Below are positions 55,864 to 64,000 of a stretch of DNA of 64,000 bases, in pieces. The notes beneath the pieces were generated by a model. The model worked only from the letters and a program-made list of their open reading frames with translations, did not search any database and was not told the DNA's origin. Source of the stretch: Jiella marina. GTDB taxonomy: Bacteria; Pseudomonadota; Alphaproteobacteria; Rhizobiales; Rhizobiaceae. Location: positions 62,001 through 126,000 of the forward strand of contig NZ_JAKQZG010000004.1 in the NCBI RefSeq assembly GCF_024359545.1, in the 5' to 3' direction. The stretch's first letter is position 1. Every line of letters begins with the position of its first letter. A program made the position numbers and the translations under genes.

Positions 55864-57470
55864 GAGGGCCGGTCGAGCCTTCGCTCCTCGACGATCCCCC
55901 AACTCGCATAAAGGTGGCGCAACGCCGAGAGCGAGGGGTGGCCGAGGCTGCGGGTCAGATAGCCCTTAATCCGCGGTATGTGACGGAGATATTGCGGCTT
56001 GCCGTCCCGTTCGAGAAGTCGGACGAAAATTCCGAGAATTTTCGAAGCCCGCTGGGCAGCCATGATCGCATAGTCACGCTCGAAACCGAAATCGTTGAAG
56101 TCGGGGTCTGCTTCGCGGCGGGCGCGAACGTAAGCGGCAGTCAGGGTCGCTTCCAGTTCCGGGGAGACGTCGACCCGGGCGTCCTGGGCGAGCGATGCGA
56201 CGTCGTAGGCAGAGGGACCCAGCAAGGCGTCCTGAAAATCGATGAGGCCGATCTTGAGCAGGCCGTCGGCCTCGGGACGGAAAATGACGTTCGGCGAATG
56301 GAAGTCGCGCAGCACGAGGCTGATTTCTGCGTCTTCCAGCTCGGCGAAGAGCGCCTGCCAGCATTCGTGGAAGAGGGTGCGTTCGTCGGCCGTGGCCTGC
56401 CGCTTCAGCGCGTGCGGCAGATACCAGTCGACGAGCAGCGCAACTTCGATCTCCATCGCCTGTCGGTCGTAGTGGGGCAGGCGGTGGATCACGCTGTCCG
56501 AAATCGGCAGTTCCGATGGCCAGGCGACGCCGTGGAGATCGGCGATGCAGGCGATCGCGGCTTCGTAGCGATCTGGAATCGGCTGACGGTTCGCATCGAT
56601 GATCTGACCGTCACCGAGATTCTCGATCAGGAGAAGGCCAGCGTCGAGATCGGCGCGGTGAATCGCCGGTGCCGCAAAACCGGCCTTCGACAGCGCTTGC
56701 GCCACGGCGACGAAGGGCGTCACGTCTTCGGCGAGATGGGCAATCCGGCTATAGGGCAGGCCGTCCTTGATCGGCGGCCCGTCCGGCCGTCTGGGGGCGT
56801 CCATCAAGACAAGCGTCGTTCCGTCAGCTTCGACCGTTTCATAGCGGCGGGCCGAGGCATCGCCGAAGAAGCGCAGGCGCGGGGCTTCCGCCAGACCGGC
56901 ATCCGCCAGGAAACTGCGGATGGCAAGCGTGCGTGCGACACGCTCTGCCGCCTCCTCTACGGTCGAGATCGTAACGTGCCGCCCACCCCCGGGCGAGAGG
57001 GCGAGTTCCACGGCGATGGTTGCAGCTTCCAGCACCGCCGACGCCCGGTCGGGCCATTCGACGAGCACGGGCCCGGTCTCGCGGGCTTCCGCAAAGCCGA
57101 TCTCCTCCAGTTCGTCCTCGGAGGCGATGCGATAGAGATCGAAGTGCGCGATGGGCGGCTCGGTCTCGTAAGGCTGAACGAGCGTGTAGGTCGGGGAGGG
57201 GACCTCGAGGTCCGTGTCTTTCGCGAGAGTGCGGATCAGAGCGCGGGCGAGGGTGGACTTGCCGGCGCCGAGATCGCCTGAGAGGGCGACGACGTCGCCT
57301 GGCTGCAGGATCAGGGAAAGATCGGCACCCAGCCGCTCCGTGGCCGCGCTGTCGGCCAGGTCTTGCTCGGCGACGGTGACCCATCCCGCCTGGCGGGCTC
57401 CTGCCCCGATGGAACGGTGGGCTGAGCCTGCTGGCGTGCCTTGTGCTGATCCTCTGCCGGCGCCGCTCAT
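55860..57470 (-). CDS. tsaE: TsaE – AmgK-like sugar kinase fusion
   Basis: The 536-residue protein joins two domains. Residues ~30–185 are TsaE (Walker A GDLGAGKSTLARALIRTL, then VPSPTYTLVQPYE and HFDLYRI), the ATPase needed for tRNA t6A37 synthesis. Residues ~190–536 are an aminoglycoside-phosphotransferase-fold kinase like AmgK (LVLRDFHSPNVIFRP and GLIDFQDALLGPSAYDVASL), the MurNAc/GlcNAc anomeric kinase. This fusion is known in Rhizobiales. Its ATG overlaps the divL stop by 4 bases and its stop overlaps murU. Confidence 0.93.
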   Translation of the reverse strand: MSGAGRGSAQGTPAGSAHRSIGAGARQAGWVTVAEQDLADSAATERLGADLSLILQPGDVVALSGDLGAGKSTLARALIRTLAKDTDLEVPSPTYTLVQPYETEPPIAHFDLYRIASEDELEEIGFAEARETGPVLVEWPDRASAVLEAATIAVELALSPGGGRHVTISTVEEAAERVARTLAIRSFLADAGLAEAPRLRFFGDASARRYETVEADGTTLVLMDAPRRPDGPPIKDGLPYSRIAHLAEDVTPFVAVAQALSKAGFAAPAIHRADLDAGLLLIENLGDGQIIDANRQPIPDRYEAAIACIADLHGVAWPSELPISDSVIHRLPHYDRQAMEIEVALLVDWYLPHALKRQATADERTLFHECWQALFAELEDAEISLVLRDFHSPNVIFRPEADGLLKIGLIDFQDALLGPSAYDVASLAQDARVDVSPELEATLTAAYVRARREADPDFNDFGFERDYAIMAAQRASKILGIFVRLLERDGKPQYLRHIPRIKGYLTRSLGHPSLSALRHLYASWGIVEERRLDRPS

Positions 57471-60097
57471 TCGGCGGCGTCCTCATACCGGCCGGCGATG
57501 CGTTTCGTCTGCTCCGGCGGCATTGATTCCAGGGGGAAATGGCAGCGCACGGCCGTGCCCTTGCCCGGCATCGAGCTGACTTCCACCGAGCCCTGATGGA
57601 GTTCGACGAAACTCTTGACGATCGAGAGGCCGAGACCCGCCCCGGACTGGCGCCCGCCACTGGGATTGGCCTCGAAGCGCTCGAACATGCGGTCGATCTG
57701 GTCGCTTGGGATGCCCGGGCCGGCATCGGCGACTTCGAAGGTAAGCATGCCGTCGTGGCGCCAGCCGCGCAGCGAAACCTCGGACCCCGCCGGGGCGAAA
57801 TTGGCGGCATTGGAAAGAAGGTTGAAGAGGACCTGCGTGAGCCTGTGAGCGTCGGCAAGGAAGCGCTCTCCGGCCTCCCGCACGTCGACCTTCAGATGCA
57901 CATCCGCGCTTTCCATGCGATCCCGCACCCCATCGACCGCCTGCTCCACGGTCTTGGCGATATCCACTTCGGAGAGGTCGAGCTCCATGATTCCCGCGTC
58001 GACCGTGGCGAGATCGAGAATGTCGTTGACGATCGTGAGAAGGGTCGAGGTTGAAGATGAGATGTAGTCGAGATATTCGCTCTGCCGCTCGTTGAGCGGC
58101 CCCGTCTCGGCCGAGCGCAGAAGGGCGGAGAATCCGATGATGTTGGTGAGCGGCGAACGCAGTTCGTAGTTCACGTGCTGGACGAAGTCGTTCTTGAGCT
58201 GGTTCGCCTGCTCCAGAGCGTCGTTGCGCTCGCGCAGCATGAGTTCGGCGGCGCGCGCTTCGGAGATGTTGGAGAAGGAGAGCATCGTCTGCCCATTGGG
58301 CAGCGGGACGATGCCGTAATTGAAGATGCGTCCGTCGGTGAGCGTGATCTCGCCGGTCTGGGTGTCGCGACCGGTGTCCTCGAAAGCCGTGACGGCTTCG
58401 CTGAAGAGCTGCCAGCCAGTGCTGCCGCTGCCGTCGTTCGGGCCGGAGAGGCTCTTGGCCTCGGCGATCTCCACATCCGCGGTCTCCGGCAGTGTCTGGA
58501 TTCGCGGGGAGGTGAAGAGGTAGGCCGGGTCGAAGCCCCACATTTCGGCGAAGGTCGGATTGGAAAGCCGCAGGCGTCCGTCGCTGCCGAACACGGCGAC
58601 CGCTTCGCTGAGATAGTCGATCGTCTCGCGCTGCAGGCGCACCGTCGCCTTGACCTGGCTTTCGAGCTCCAGCTTCTCGGTGATGTCCTCGAAGACCCAG
58701 GTGGCGCCACCGCGGGGCTGGGGCGCGGCAATGACGCGCAGCGTCCGTCCGTCGGCCAGATGCCACATGGATTCGGTGGGCTCGGTGGCGCGGTAGGCGG
58801 CGAGATCCTGTTCGAGCATCTCGCTTCGATTGAGCTTCTCGATCGGCAGGATGCCCTTGGTCCTCAGATGATCGAGCAGCGCCACGTGGTCCGGCTCGGT
58901 TTCCAGATAGGCGTTGGTCAGATCGAACAGCCGCTGGAAGGCGGCGTTGTAATAGGTGAGGCGGGTCTTCTCGTCGAAGCGGGCGACCGCCGTGGTCAGC
59001 TGATCCAGCGTCTCGGACTGGCTCTCGATCGTCTGATGCAGTTCCATACGGACCTGCTCGGTCTCCGTGACGTCGATGGCGAGACCGGCCGAACCAAGCG
59101 GCCCCGTCGCCTCGACGACGTCGAAATTGCGCCGATCCGCCTCGACCACGGTGGAGATCTTGTCTTTGAAGGTGTTGCCTGCAGCCAGATCCTTGGCGAT
59201 GCGCAGTCGGTCCTGTTCGCTCAGGAACTCGGCCTGCTGGTCGATCGTCTCGGCAACCGAAGTCGCATCCACCGAAGCGACATAGGCGCTGTTGACCCAG
59301 GCAAGCCGGCCATTCCTGTCGCGCAGCCAGATCGGCAGCGGCGCCTGGTCGAAAAGCGCCTGCATGGTCTCGATCGTCGCCTGGGCGCGGTTGCGTGCGC
59401 TCTTCAGGTCGCTCAGCTCCTTGGCGAGCCCTTCGAGCATGGTGAAACGCACGATCGCCAGCCCGCCGAGCGTCTTGCCGCTCACCTCGATGACGCGTTC
59501 CTCATCGAGATCGAAGGAGAAGCGGAAAGTCGCCGCGCTCTCACGCAGGAGCCTGATGCTTTGCTCCAGCCGCGCTGCCGCTTCGGCGGGCATCCAGTCG
59601 GCGAAGACGAGAAAACGCTCCGCCTCGCCGGGGACGGCGGGCAGGGAGCTGAGACCTCCCAGGAGCTCGGGAACGTCAGAGCCGGAATAGATGAGGAGCC
59701 GTTCTTCGCCGGTCAGAAGGAGTGCGGTGCGGGCCTCGGCCTCGACGCGCGCCTTATGGAGTTCTGCGGTGAGTTCCTCGTTCTCGGCGGCCATCGCCGC
59801 GCGTTGGCGCAGCATGAAGGTCGCCGCCAGCATGGCCGTGCCGACGACGAACGCCAGCGCCGAGAGATAGAGGATGTCGATCTCGGAAAGGAACACGCCG
59901 GGGCTGTCGGCGAGGCCCGTTTCCTGGGCAAGGGCAGACCCCGGCAGCGTTGAAGCGAGAAGGCCTGCAAGCATTGCCCGTGCGGACCGGAAGCGTCCGT
60001 CGGCACTGCCTGTGTTTTCACTCCTCGCCTTCGGTTTCCTCGAATCCGTCAGCGCGCCCACGACGCTTTCGCGCCGAGGCCGAATGTCTTTCGACAT
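57467..60097 (-). CDS. divL: DivL-type PAS pseudo-histidine kinase (Tyr in place of His)
   Basis: The 876-residue protein has a signal-like/membrane N-terminus (helices ~40–57 and ~75–95), a coiled coil, several PAS-like domains (~240–620), a DHp region and a HATPase domain. The ATPase motifs N-box NLLSNAANFAPAG, G1 DAGPGIPSDQI and G2 GAGLGLSIVK look intact. The H-box reads VNYELRSPLTNIIGFSALL, with tyrosine 644 where the phospho-histidine should be. This substitution defines DivL, a Caulobacter cell-cycle protein that controls the CckA–CtrA relay with DivK. It starts an operon with tsaE–kinase and murU. Confidence 0.9.
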   Translation of the reverse strand: MSKDIRPRRESVVGALTDSRKPKARSENTGSADGRFRSARAMLAGLLASTLPGSALAQETGLADSPGVFLSEIDILYLSALAFVVGTAMLAATFMLRQRAAMAAENEELTAELHKARVEAEARTALLLTGEERLLIYSGSDVPELLGGLSSLPAVPGEAERFLVFADWMPAEAAARLEQSIRLLRESAATFRFSFDLDEERVIEVSGKTLGGLAIVRFTMLEGLAKELSDLKSARNRAQATIETMQALFDQAPLPIWLRDRNGRLAWVNSAYVASVDATSVAETIDQQAEFLSEQDRLRIAKDLAAGNTFKDKISTVVEADRRNFDVVEATGPLGSAGLAIDVTETEQVRMELHQTIESQSETLDQLTTAVARFDEKTRLTYYNAAFQRLFDLTNAYLETEPDHVALLDHLRTKGILPIEKLNRSEMLEQDLAAYRATEPTESMWHLADGRTLRVIAAPQPRGGATWVFEDITEKLELESQVKATVRLQRETIDYLSEAVAVFGSDGRLRLSNPTFAEMWGFDPAYLFTSPRIQTLPETADVEIAEAKSLSGPNDGSGSTGWQLFSEAVTAFEDTGRDTQTGEITLTDGRIFNYGIVPLPNGQTMLSFSNISEARAAELMLRERNDALEQANQLKNDFVQHVNYELRSPLTNIIGFSALLRSAETGPLNERQSEYLDYISSSTSTLLTIVNDILDLATVDAGIMELDLSEVDIAKTVEQAVDGVRDRMESADVHLKVDVREAGERFLADAHRLTQVLFNLLSNAANFAPAGSEVSLRGWRHDGMLTFEVADAGPGIPSDQIDRMFERFEANPSGGRQSGAGLGLSIVKSFVELHQGSVEVSSMPGKGTAVRCHFPLESMPPEQTKRIAGRYEDAAE

Positions 60098-60242
60098 GTG
60101 CGCATGCCCCCGTCTTTGCCGCTTTCGAGACAGAACTCACGCATCTCGATCTGACGCTCGGCCGCATCCGAACGCCACGATTCGGCCATATTAGCGCCTC
60201 GGGAGTCGGGCGCAATGCATAAGATTTGACTAAAAGATAAAG

Positions 60243-60279
60243 AAAAAAAGCTGCCGGGGCTTGTGCCCCGACAGCTTTT
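60243..60279 (-). terminator. Rho-independent terminator of ahcY
   Basis: On the reverse strand AGCTGTCGGGGC pairs with GCCCCGGCAGCT (one G–U) around ACAA, followed by TTTTTTTC. It lies about 28 bases past the ahcY stop. A textbook terminator. Confidence 0.9.
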
Positions 60280-60306
60280 GTGTCGGCTCGCTGCTTCGCC
60301 TGAGGC

Positions 60307-61707
60307 TTAGTAGCGGTAATGTTCAGGCTTGTAAGGGCCTTGCGGCGTGACGCCGATATAGGAAGCCTGTTCTTCGGTCAGTTCCGAAAGCCTTGCGCCG
60401 AGCTTGCCGAGATGCAGACGAGCAACTTTCTCGTCCAAATGCTTCGGCAGCACATAGACCTTGTTCTCATACTGTTCGCCCTTGGTGAACAGCTCGATCT
60501 GGGCCAGCGTCTGGTTGGTGAACGAGGCCGACATCACGAAGCTCGGATGGCCGGTGCCATTGCCGAGATTGAGCAGGCGACCTTCCGAGAGCAGCAGCAT
60601 GCGATTGCCCTTCGGAAACTCCACCATGTCGACCTGCGGCTTGATGTTCGTCCACTTGAGGTTCTTCAGGGCGTCGACCTGAATCTCGTTGTCGAAGTGG
60701 CCGATATTGCCGACGATCGCCATGTCCTTCATCTCGCGCATGTGCTCGATGCGGATGACGTCCTTGTTGCCGGTCGTGGTGATGAAGATGTCGGCCGAGG
60801 ACACGACGTCTTCGAGCTGGACGACCTCGAAGCCGTCCATCGTCGCCTGGAGGGCGCAGATCGGATCGACCTCGGTGACCTTGACGCGGGCACCTGCACC
60901 CTGGAGCGAGGCGGCCGAGCCCTTGCCGACGTCGCCATAGCCGCAGACGACGGCGACCTTGCCGGCCATCATCACGTCGGTGCCGCGGCGGATGCCGTCG
61001 ACCAGCGATTCCTTGCAGCCATACTTGTTGTCGAACTTGGACTTGGTGACCGAGTCGTTGACGTTGATCGCCGGGAAGGGCAGGAGGCCCTTCTTCTGCA
61101 ACTGGTAGAGACGGTTGACGCCGGTGGTGGTCTCTTCCGTCACGCCCTTGATGGCATCCCGCTGCTTGGCGAAGAAGCCCGGAGTCTCGTCCATGCGCTT
61201 CTTGATCTGGGCGAAGAGGATGCGCTCCTCGTCATTGCCCGGATTCGACAGGACGTCCTCGCCGGCTTCGGCGCGCGCGCCGAGCAGGATGTACATGGTG
61301 GCGTCACCACCATCGTCGAGGATCATGTTGGAGGGCTGGCCGTCCGCCCACTGGAAGATCTTGTCGGTGTAGGTCCAGTACTCCTCCAGGGTCTCGCCCT
61401 TGACGGCGAAGACCGGCGTGCCGCCGGCAGCGATCGCGGCCGCGGCGTGGTCCTGGGTCGAGAAGATGTTGCAGGACGCCCAGCGGACTTCGGCCCCGAG
61501 AGCGACGAGCGTCTCGATCAGGACAGCGGTCTGGATCGTCATGTGGAGCGAGCCGGTGATGCGCGCGCCCTTGAGGGGCTTGTCCGTGCCGAACTCCTCG
61601 CGGCAGGCCATCAGGCCCGGCATCTCCGTCTCGGCGATGTCGATTTCCTTGCGGCCGTAATCGGCAAGCGAGATGTCCTTGACGACGTAGTCGTTGTGTT
61701 CGCTCAT
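60307..61707 (-). CDS. ahcY: Adenosylhomocysteinase
   Basis: The 466-residue enzyme has [27 protein letters not shown], the substrate region [11 protein letters not shown], the NAD-binding [15 protein letters not shown] and the C-terminal YKPEHYRY. It splits S-adenosylhomocysteine to adenosine and homocysteine, closing the methyl cycle. ATG at 61707 matches the family start; the frame upstream to 61920 is not coding. A dyad about 110 bases upstream is a candidate SAH-responsive operator, and a strong terminator follows. Confidence 0.97.
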   Translation of the reverse strand: MSEHNDYVVKDISLADYGRKEIDIAETEMPGLMACREEFGTDKPLKGARITGSLHMTIQTAVLIETLVALGAEVRWASCNIFSTQDHAAAAIAAGGTPVFAVKGETLEEYWTYTDKIFQWADGQPSNMILDDGGDATMYILLGARAEAGEDVLSNPGNDEERILFAQIKKRMDETPGFFAKQRDAIKGVTEETTTGVNRLYQLQKKGLLPFPAINVNDSVTKSKFDNKYGCKESLVDGIRRGTDVMMAGKVAVVCGYGDVGKGSAASLQGAGARVKVTEVDPICALQATMDGFEVVQLEDVVSSADIFITTTGNKDVIRIEHMREMKDMAIVGNIGHFDNEIQVDALKNLKWTNIKPQVDMVEFPKGNRMLLLSEGRLLNLGNGTGHPSFVMSASFTNQTLAQIELFTKGEQYENKVYVLPKHLDEKVARLHLGKLGARLSELTEEQASYIGVTPQGPYKPEHYRY

Positions 61708-61813
61708 GTGTTCAAAATCCGTTGTCGATACGTGGTGATTGCACGATGCCCACCGGGCGGTGAGCCCGGCTATCCGGCGCCGCTTTAGCAGCCCGAGCCG
61801 CGTTGGACAAGAG

Positions 61814-61835
61814 GACATAAACATTTGCTTATGTC
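61814..61835 (-). promoter_or_regulatory. Candidate SahR-type operator upstream of ahcY
   Basis: GACATAA (61814–61820) and TTATGTC (61829–61835) form perfect 7-bp arms with an 8-base spacer, in an AT-rich patch ~110 bases before ahcY and ~85 bases before the divergent gene. It resembles the ACATAAAG…CTTTATGT type dyad I recall for ArsR-type SAH regulators of methyl-cycle genes in alphaproteobacteria. Confidence 0.4.
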
Positions 61836-61919
61836 TTGATCGGTTTTTCGACCATTGGTTTCGCCGGATCGCCGGTCTAGTCTTTTCCGTAACGTCACGA
61901 GTCGAGGAGGAAGCCGCCA

Positions 61920-63803
61920 ATGTTCAGAAGTTTCGGCGGAAAACCGGTTCTCGGCGCCGTCATGGCCGCTGTCCTGGTCACCGGTGCCCAGGCCCAGCAG
62001 GCGGAGCCGTCCAGGGCGCCGATGACCGCGCAGCAGGGCGGCGTTTCCGAACTGATCCTTCCCTATTCTCCCTATGTGTTCGACCTCGCCGTGGCGTCAG
62101 CGAGAAGCGTCGCCGAGATCACCTATCGCGGCCGACGCTTCGATCCGGTGACACGTGCGCTCGTCGTGACGGGGCTCGAAGTCCGGCGCGGACCGGTGCA
62201 TTTCAGAATAGGCCAGATGCGCGTCGGCGCGGAGCGCACGATCCTCGACGACGTGGTCATCGACACGCGCCGGGTGCCGCTCGAGCCCGAGGTGCGGCAG
62301 GTTCTTCAGCGTCTCGACCGGGAAATTGTGAACGGGGACGTCGCAATCGGCATCGACGCCAACGGACCTGCGGCCGACTACGTGATTCAGGCGACGGCCA
62401 ATCTCGAGGGTATCGGTGCACTCGATCTTGATGCCGATCTCCGCGGCTTTCACATTCTTGTGCCGATCGACGAATTCGACGAGGGCATGCGCGACGAGCC
62501 GTTTGCCCGCAGGCGCGGTGACGAGCCGGAGGTCGTCGGCCGGATTGCGTCGGCGAGTCTCGGCTTCACCGACGCCGGACTGACTTCGGCGCTCTACGAG
62601 GTCCTCGGCGGGGCCCAGGGCTTGAGCCCCGAGGCCGCACGGAACACGGCGTCGGCCTTGGCCGGGATCGCAGTCGCCAGCATCTTCAAGGATATGCCCG
62701 GCGGCAGCACGCCGGAACTGAACGAAGCCGCGCGGCGGTGGTCGGCCGGGATTCAGGCCTTTCTGCGCGAGCCGGGCCGCATCGCGGTCTCCCTGCGTCC
62801 GGCCGAGCCCTTCGATATCGCCCGTCTCACCGACGGTATCGTCGAGGCGGCGGATATCGTCGCGCTCAATCCCTCGGTGGTCGAAGGCGTTCCGGCGGGT
62901 GTGCGGCTGCTCGATCCGGGCGTTCTGATGCCGAAGCCGGACGCACCGCTTTCGCAGCTGCTCGCCATCGCCGATACGCTGATCGCCGGGCGCGGCACGC
63001 CCCAGAATGTCGAGCGTGCGGTGGCGCTGGTGATGCCGGCCGCGATCGACGGCAACCGCGCGGCCGTCGGCCTGCTTGCCAAGGCGATCGCCATCGACCC
63101 GCATGTCAGCGTGCCGCAGGATCGCCTGCGCGCTGCCTATGTGGCGCTCGATCTCGCCACGGCGGAGGGACTTCCGAATGCCGCCGAAAGCCGCCTGGCG
63201 ATCGGCCGGCGCCTCAGCCCCAGCGAAATCGTCGGTGCCGAAGACGAAGCCGTGGCGATCTGGCGCAAGACACCGATCGGCACACAGCAGCGCCAGGCCG
63301 AAGTGGAGGCGTTTCGCAATCGCGACTGGAAGGTCATCCGGCGTCTCGCCTACGCCTATTATGAAGGCGTGGACATGCCGCGCAACATCATGCGCGCCTA
63401 TGGCTGGGCCTCGATCGCGGCGGCGGGGGGTGACCAGATCGCAGCGGCGTTCCGGGACGAGCTGACGCGGGCGGCCGGTAGCGGCCGCCTCGTGCTGCCG
63501 CTGGACCGGGCGCGGGAGGCCACGAACGATCTCTGGGCGATCATCGTCGAGGAGGGTCCCGACAGGGGGACAGGGAGTTCGGAGGCTCCGGCCGAGGCAG
63601 AGCCGGCTGAAGGGAATGCGGCAACGGATGCGCCGGATGCCGCAGCAGCGGGGCCGGCAGCTGGGGTGCCACCCATTCCGGATGCTCCATCATCGGCGGA
63701 CGCGACCGTGTCGCAACCAGCCGAGGACGAGCGAAGCGCATTGACCGAGGGGCAACCGACCGGCCCGGCGCCGCAGCCCGTTCAGCCGGAGACCGTGCAG
63801 TAG
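61920..63803 (+). CDS. Large exported protein of unknown function with a Sel1-like segment
   Basis: The 627-residue protein has a signal peptide (residues 1–26, ending AQA). A beta-rich region (~40–190) follows with [34 protein letters not shown]. After it come a mixed region and a helical part with a Sel1-like motif ([31 protein letters not shown], ~455–490). The tail is low-complexity, rich in Ala/Pro/Glu (~545–627). I do not recognise the family. GAGGAGGAAGCC precedes the ATG. It is divergent from ahcY and may be periplasmic or peripheral to the inner membrane. Confidence 0.8.
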   Translation: MFRSFGGKPVLGAVMAAVLVTGAQAQQAEPSRAPMTAQQGGVSELILPYSPYVFDLAVASARSVAEITYRGRRFDPVTRALVVTGLEVRRGPVHFRIGQMRVGAERTILDDVVIDTRRVPLEPEVRQVLQRLDREIVNGDVAIGIDANGPAADYVIQATANLEGIGALDLDADLRGFHILVPIDEFDEGMRDEPFARRRGDEPEVVGRIASASLGFTDAGLTSALYEVLGGAQGLSPEAARNTASALAGIAVASIFKDMPGGSTPELNEAARRWSAGIQAFLREPGRIAVSLRPAEPFDIARLTDGIVEAADIVALNPSVVEGVPAGVRLLDPGVLMPKPDAPLSQLLAIADTLIAGRGTPQNVERAVALVMPAAIDGNRAAVGLLAKAIAIDPHVSVPQDRLRAAYVALDLATAEGLPNAAESRLAIGRRLSPSEIVGAEDEAVAIWRKTPIGTQQRQAEVEAFRNRDWKVIRRLAYAYYEGVDMPRNIMRAYGWASIAAAGGDQIAAAFRDELTRAAGSGRLVLPLDRAREATNDLWAIIVEEGPDRGTGSSEAPAEAEPAEGNAATDAPDAAAAGPAAGVPPIPDAPSSADATVSQPAEDERSALTEGQPTGPAPQPVQPETVQ

Positions 63804-63994
63804 GCGCCTGACGGGGCGGGCGCGCTTTCGCAATGGCGGGATCGCCTTGACCCAACGCCATTCCGGCATTATAGCGGGCGCTTCATTGGGCGTGGTTTGT
63901 CCGCGCCTCGCGTCGCCCATTCCTGAAACCGACTGAACAAGAAGACGGCCCGCGCCCTCGCGGCACGAGAGCTGGTCTGACGAACGGAGACAAA

Positions 63995-64000
63995 ATGTTC
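63995..64000 (+). CDS. Possible start of the next gene (two codons)
   Basis: AACGGAGACAAA followed by ATG TTC at the right edge has a good ribosome site and spacing. Nothing can be said about the product. Confidence 0.35.

Noticed and set aside
61708-61919. SAH or SAM riboswitch upstream of ahcY
   Set aside because: No recognisable aptamer core. The only clear structure is the short dyad, which fits a protein operator better.

Overview
The window is a high-GC chromosomal segment, almost fully coding, from an alphaproteobacterium of the Rhizobiales/Hyphomicrobiales. The gene orders point there: tldD–ialB–coxB–ctaD–ctaB–small ORF–ctaG–ctaE–DUF983–surf1–ispH–thrB–rnhA, and divL–tsaE/kinase–nucleotidyltransferase beside ahcY. 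The sequence alone does not fix the genus; a marine Aurantimonadaceae-like organism would fit. I saw no rRNA, tRNA, CRISPR array, insertion sequence or prophage.

Layout. 0–4 kb: start of pgk, a K+/H+ antiporter, and a three-gene PepSY / cytochrome b561 / membrane-anchored HTH operon. 4–10.4 kb: a TRAP transporter (dctP-dctQ-dctM) whose small permease carries an unusual N-terminal TM2-like and coiled-coil extension; an orphan BMP-family binding protein; msrA. 10.5–15 kb: divergent cobS and cobT, a panE-like reductase, a universal stress protein, and a PRC-barrel protein with a candidate EcfG-type promoter. 15–17.5 kb: LysR regulator and mmsA. 17.7–19.6 kb: a quorum-sensing cassette luxR–luxI–small overlapping gene, with a 16-bp perfect palindrome placed like a lux box. 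20–25.6 kb: osmoregulated periplasmic glucan cluster opgG–(opgI-like)–opgH–opgC, then a MarR regulator. 26.4–29.7 kb: folate block with a short DHFR-like gene facing pabB-pabA-pabC. 30–33.4 kb: GlxA-type AraC regulator and two Gfo/Idh/MocA dehydrogenases, one probably iolG. 33.4–38.3 kb: prkA–yeaH–spoVR stress operon. 38.7–40 kb: cobB sirtuin and a low-GC secreted orphan. 40–49.2 kb: tldD, ialB and the aa3 cytochrome c oxidase operon with its assembly factors. 49.2–51.7 kb: ispH-thrB-rnhA. 51.9–52.6 kb: a phage-type release-factor-like gene broken by one in-frame TGA. 52.7–57.5 kb: peroxiredoxin, DsbD-alpha-like protein, YqgE/AlgH, and a MurU-like nucleotidyltransferase coupled to a TsaE–sugar kinase fusion. 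57.5–61.7 kb: a DivL-type pseudo-histidine kinase (Tyr replaces His) and ahcY. 61.9–63.8 kb: a large unknown exported protein.

How the parts fit. Most of the window is core metabolism and envelope biology: respiratory chain assembly, folate and cobalamin synthesis, glucan synthesis, methyl cycle, peptidoglycan recycling and cell-cycle signalling. The accessory or unusual parts are the quorum-sensing cassette, the opgI-like gene, the interrupted release factor, the low-GC orphan and the extended DctQ. I found no wholly new multi-gene system. The best leads are the detached OpgH N-terminal motif in the opgI-like gene, the in-frame stop in the release-factor gene, the small gene coupled to luxI, and the TM2/coiled-coil DctQ. 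Functions come from reading the translated sequences and from recalled family knowledge; no search was run.
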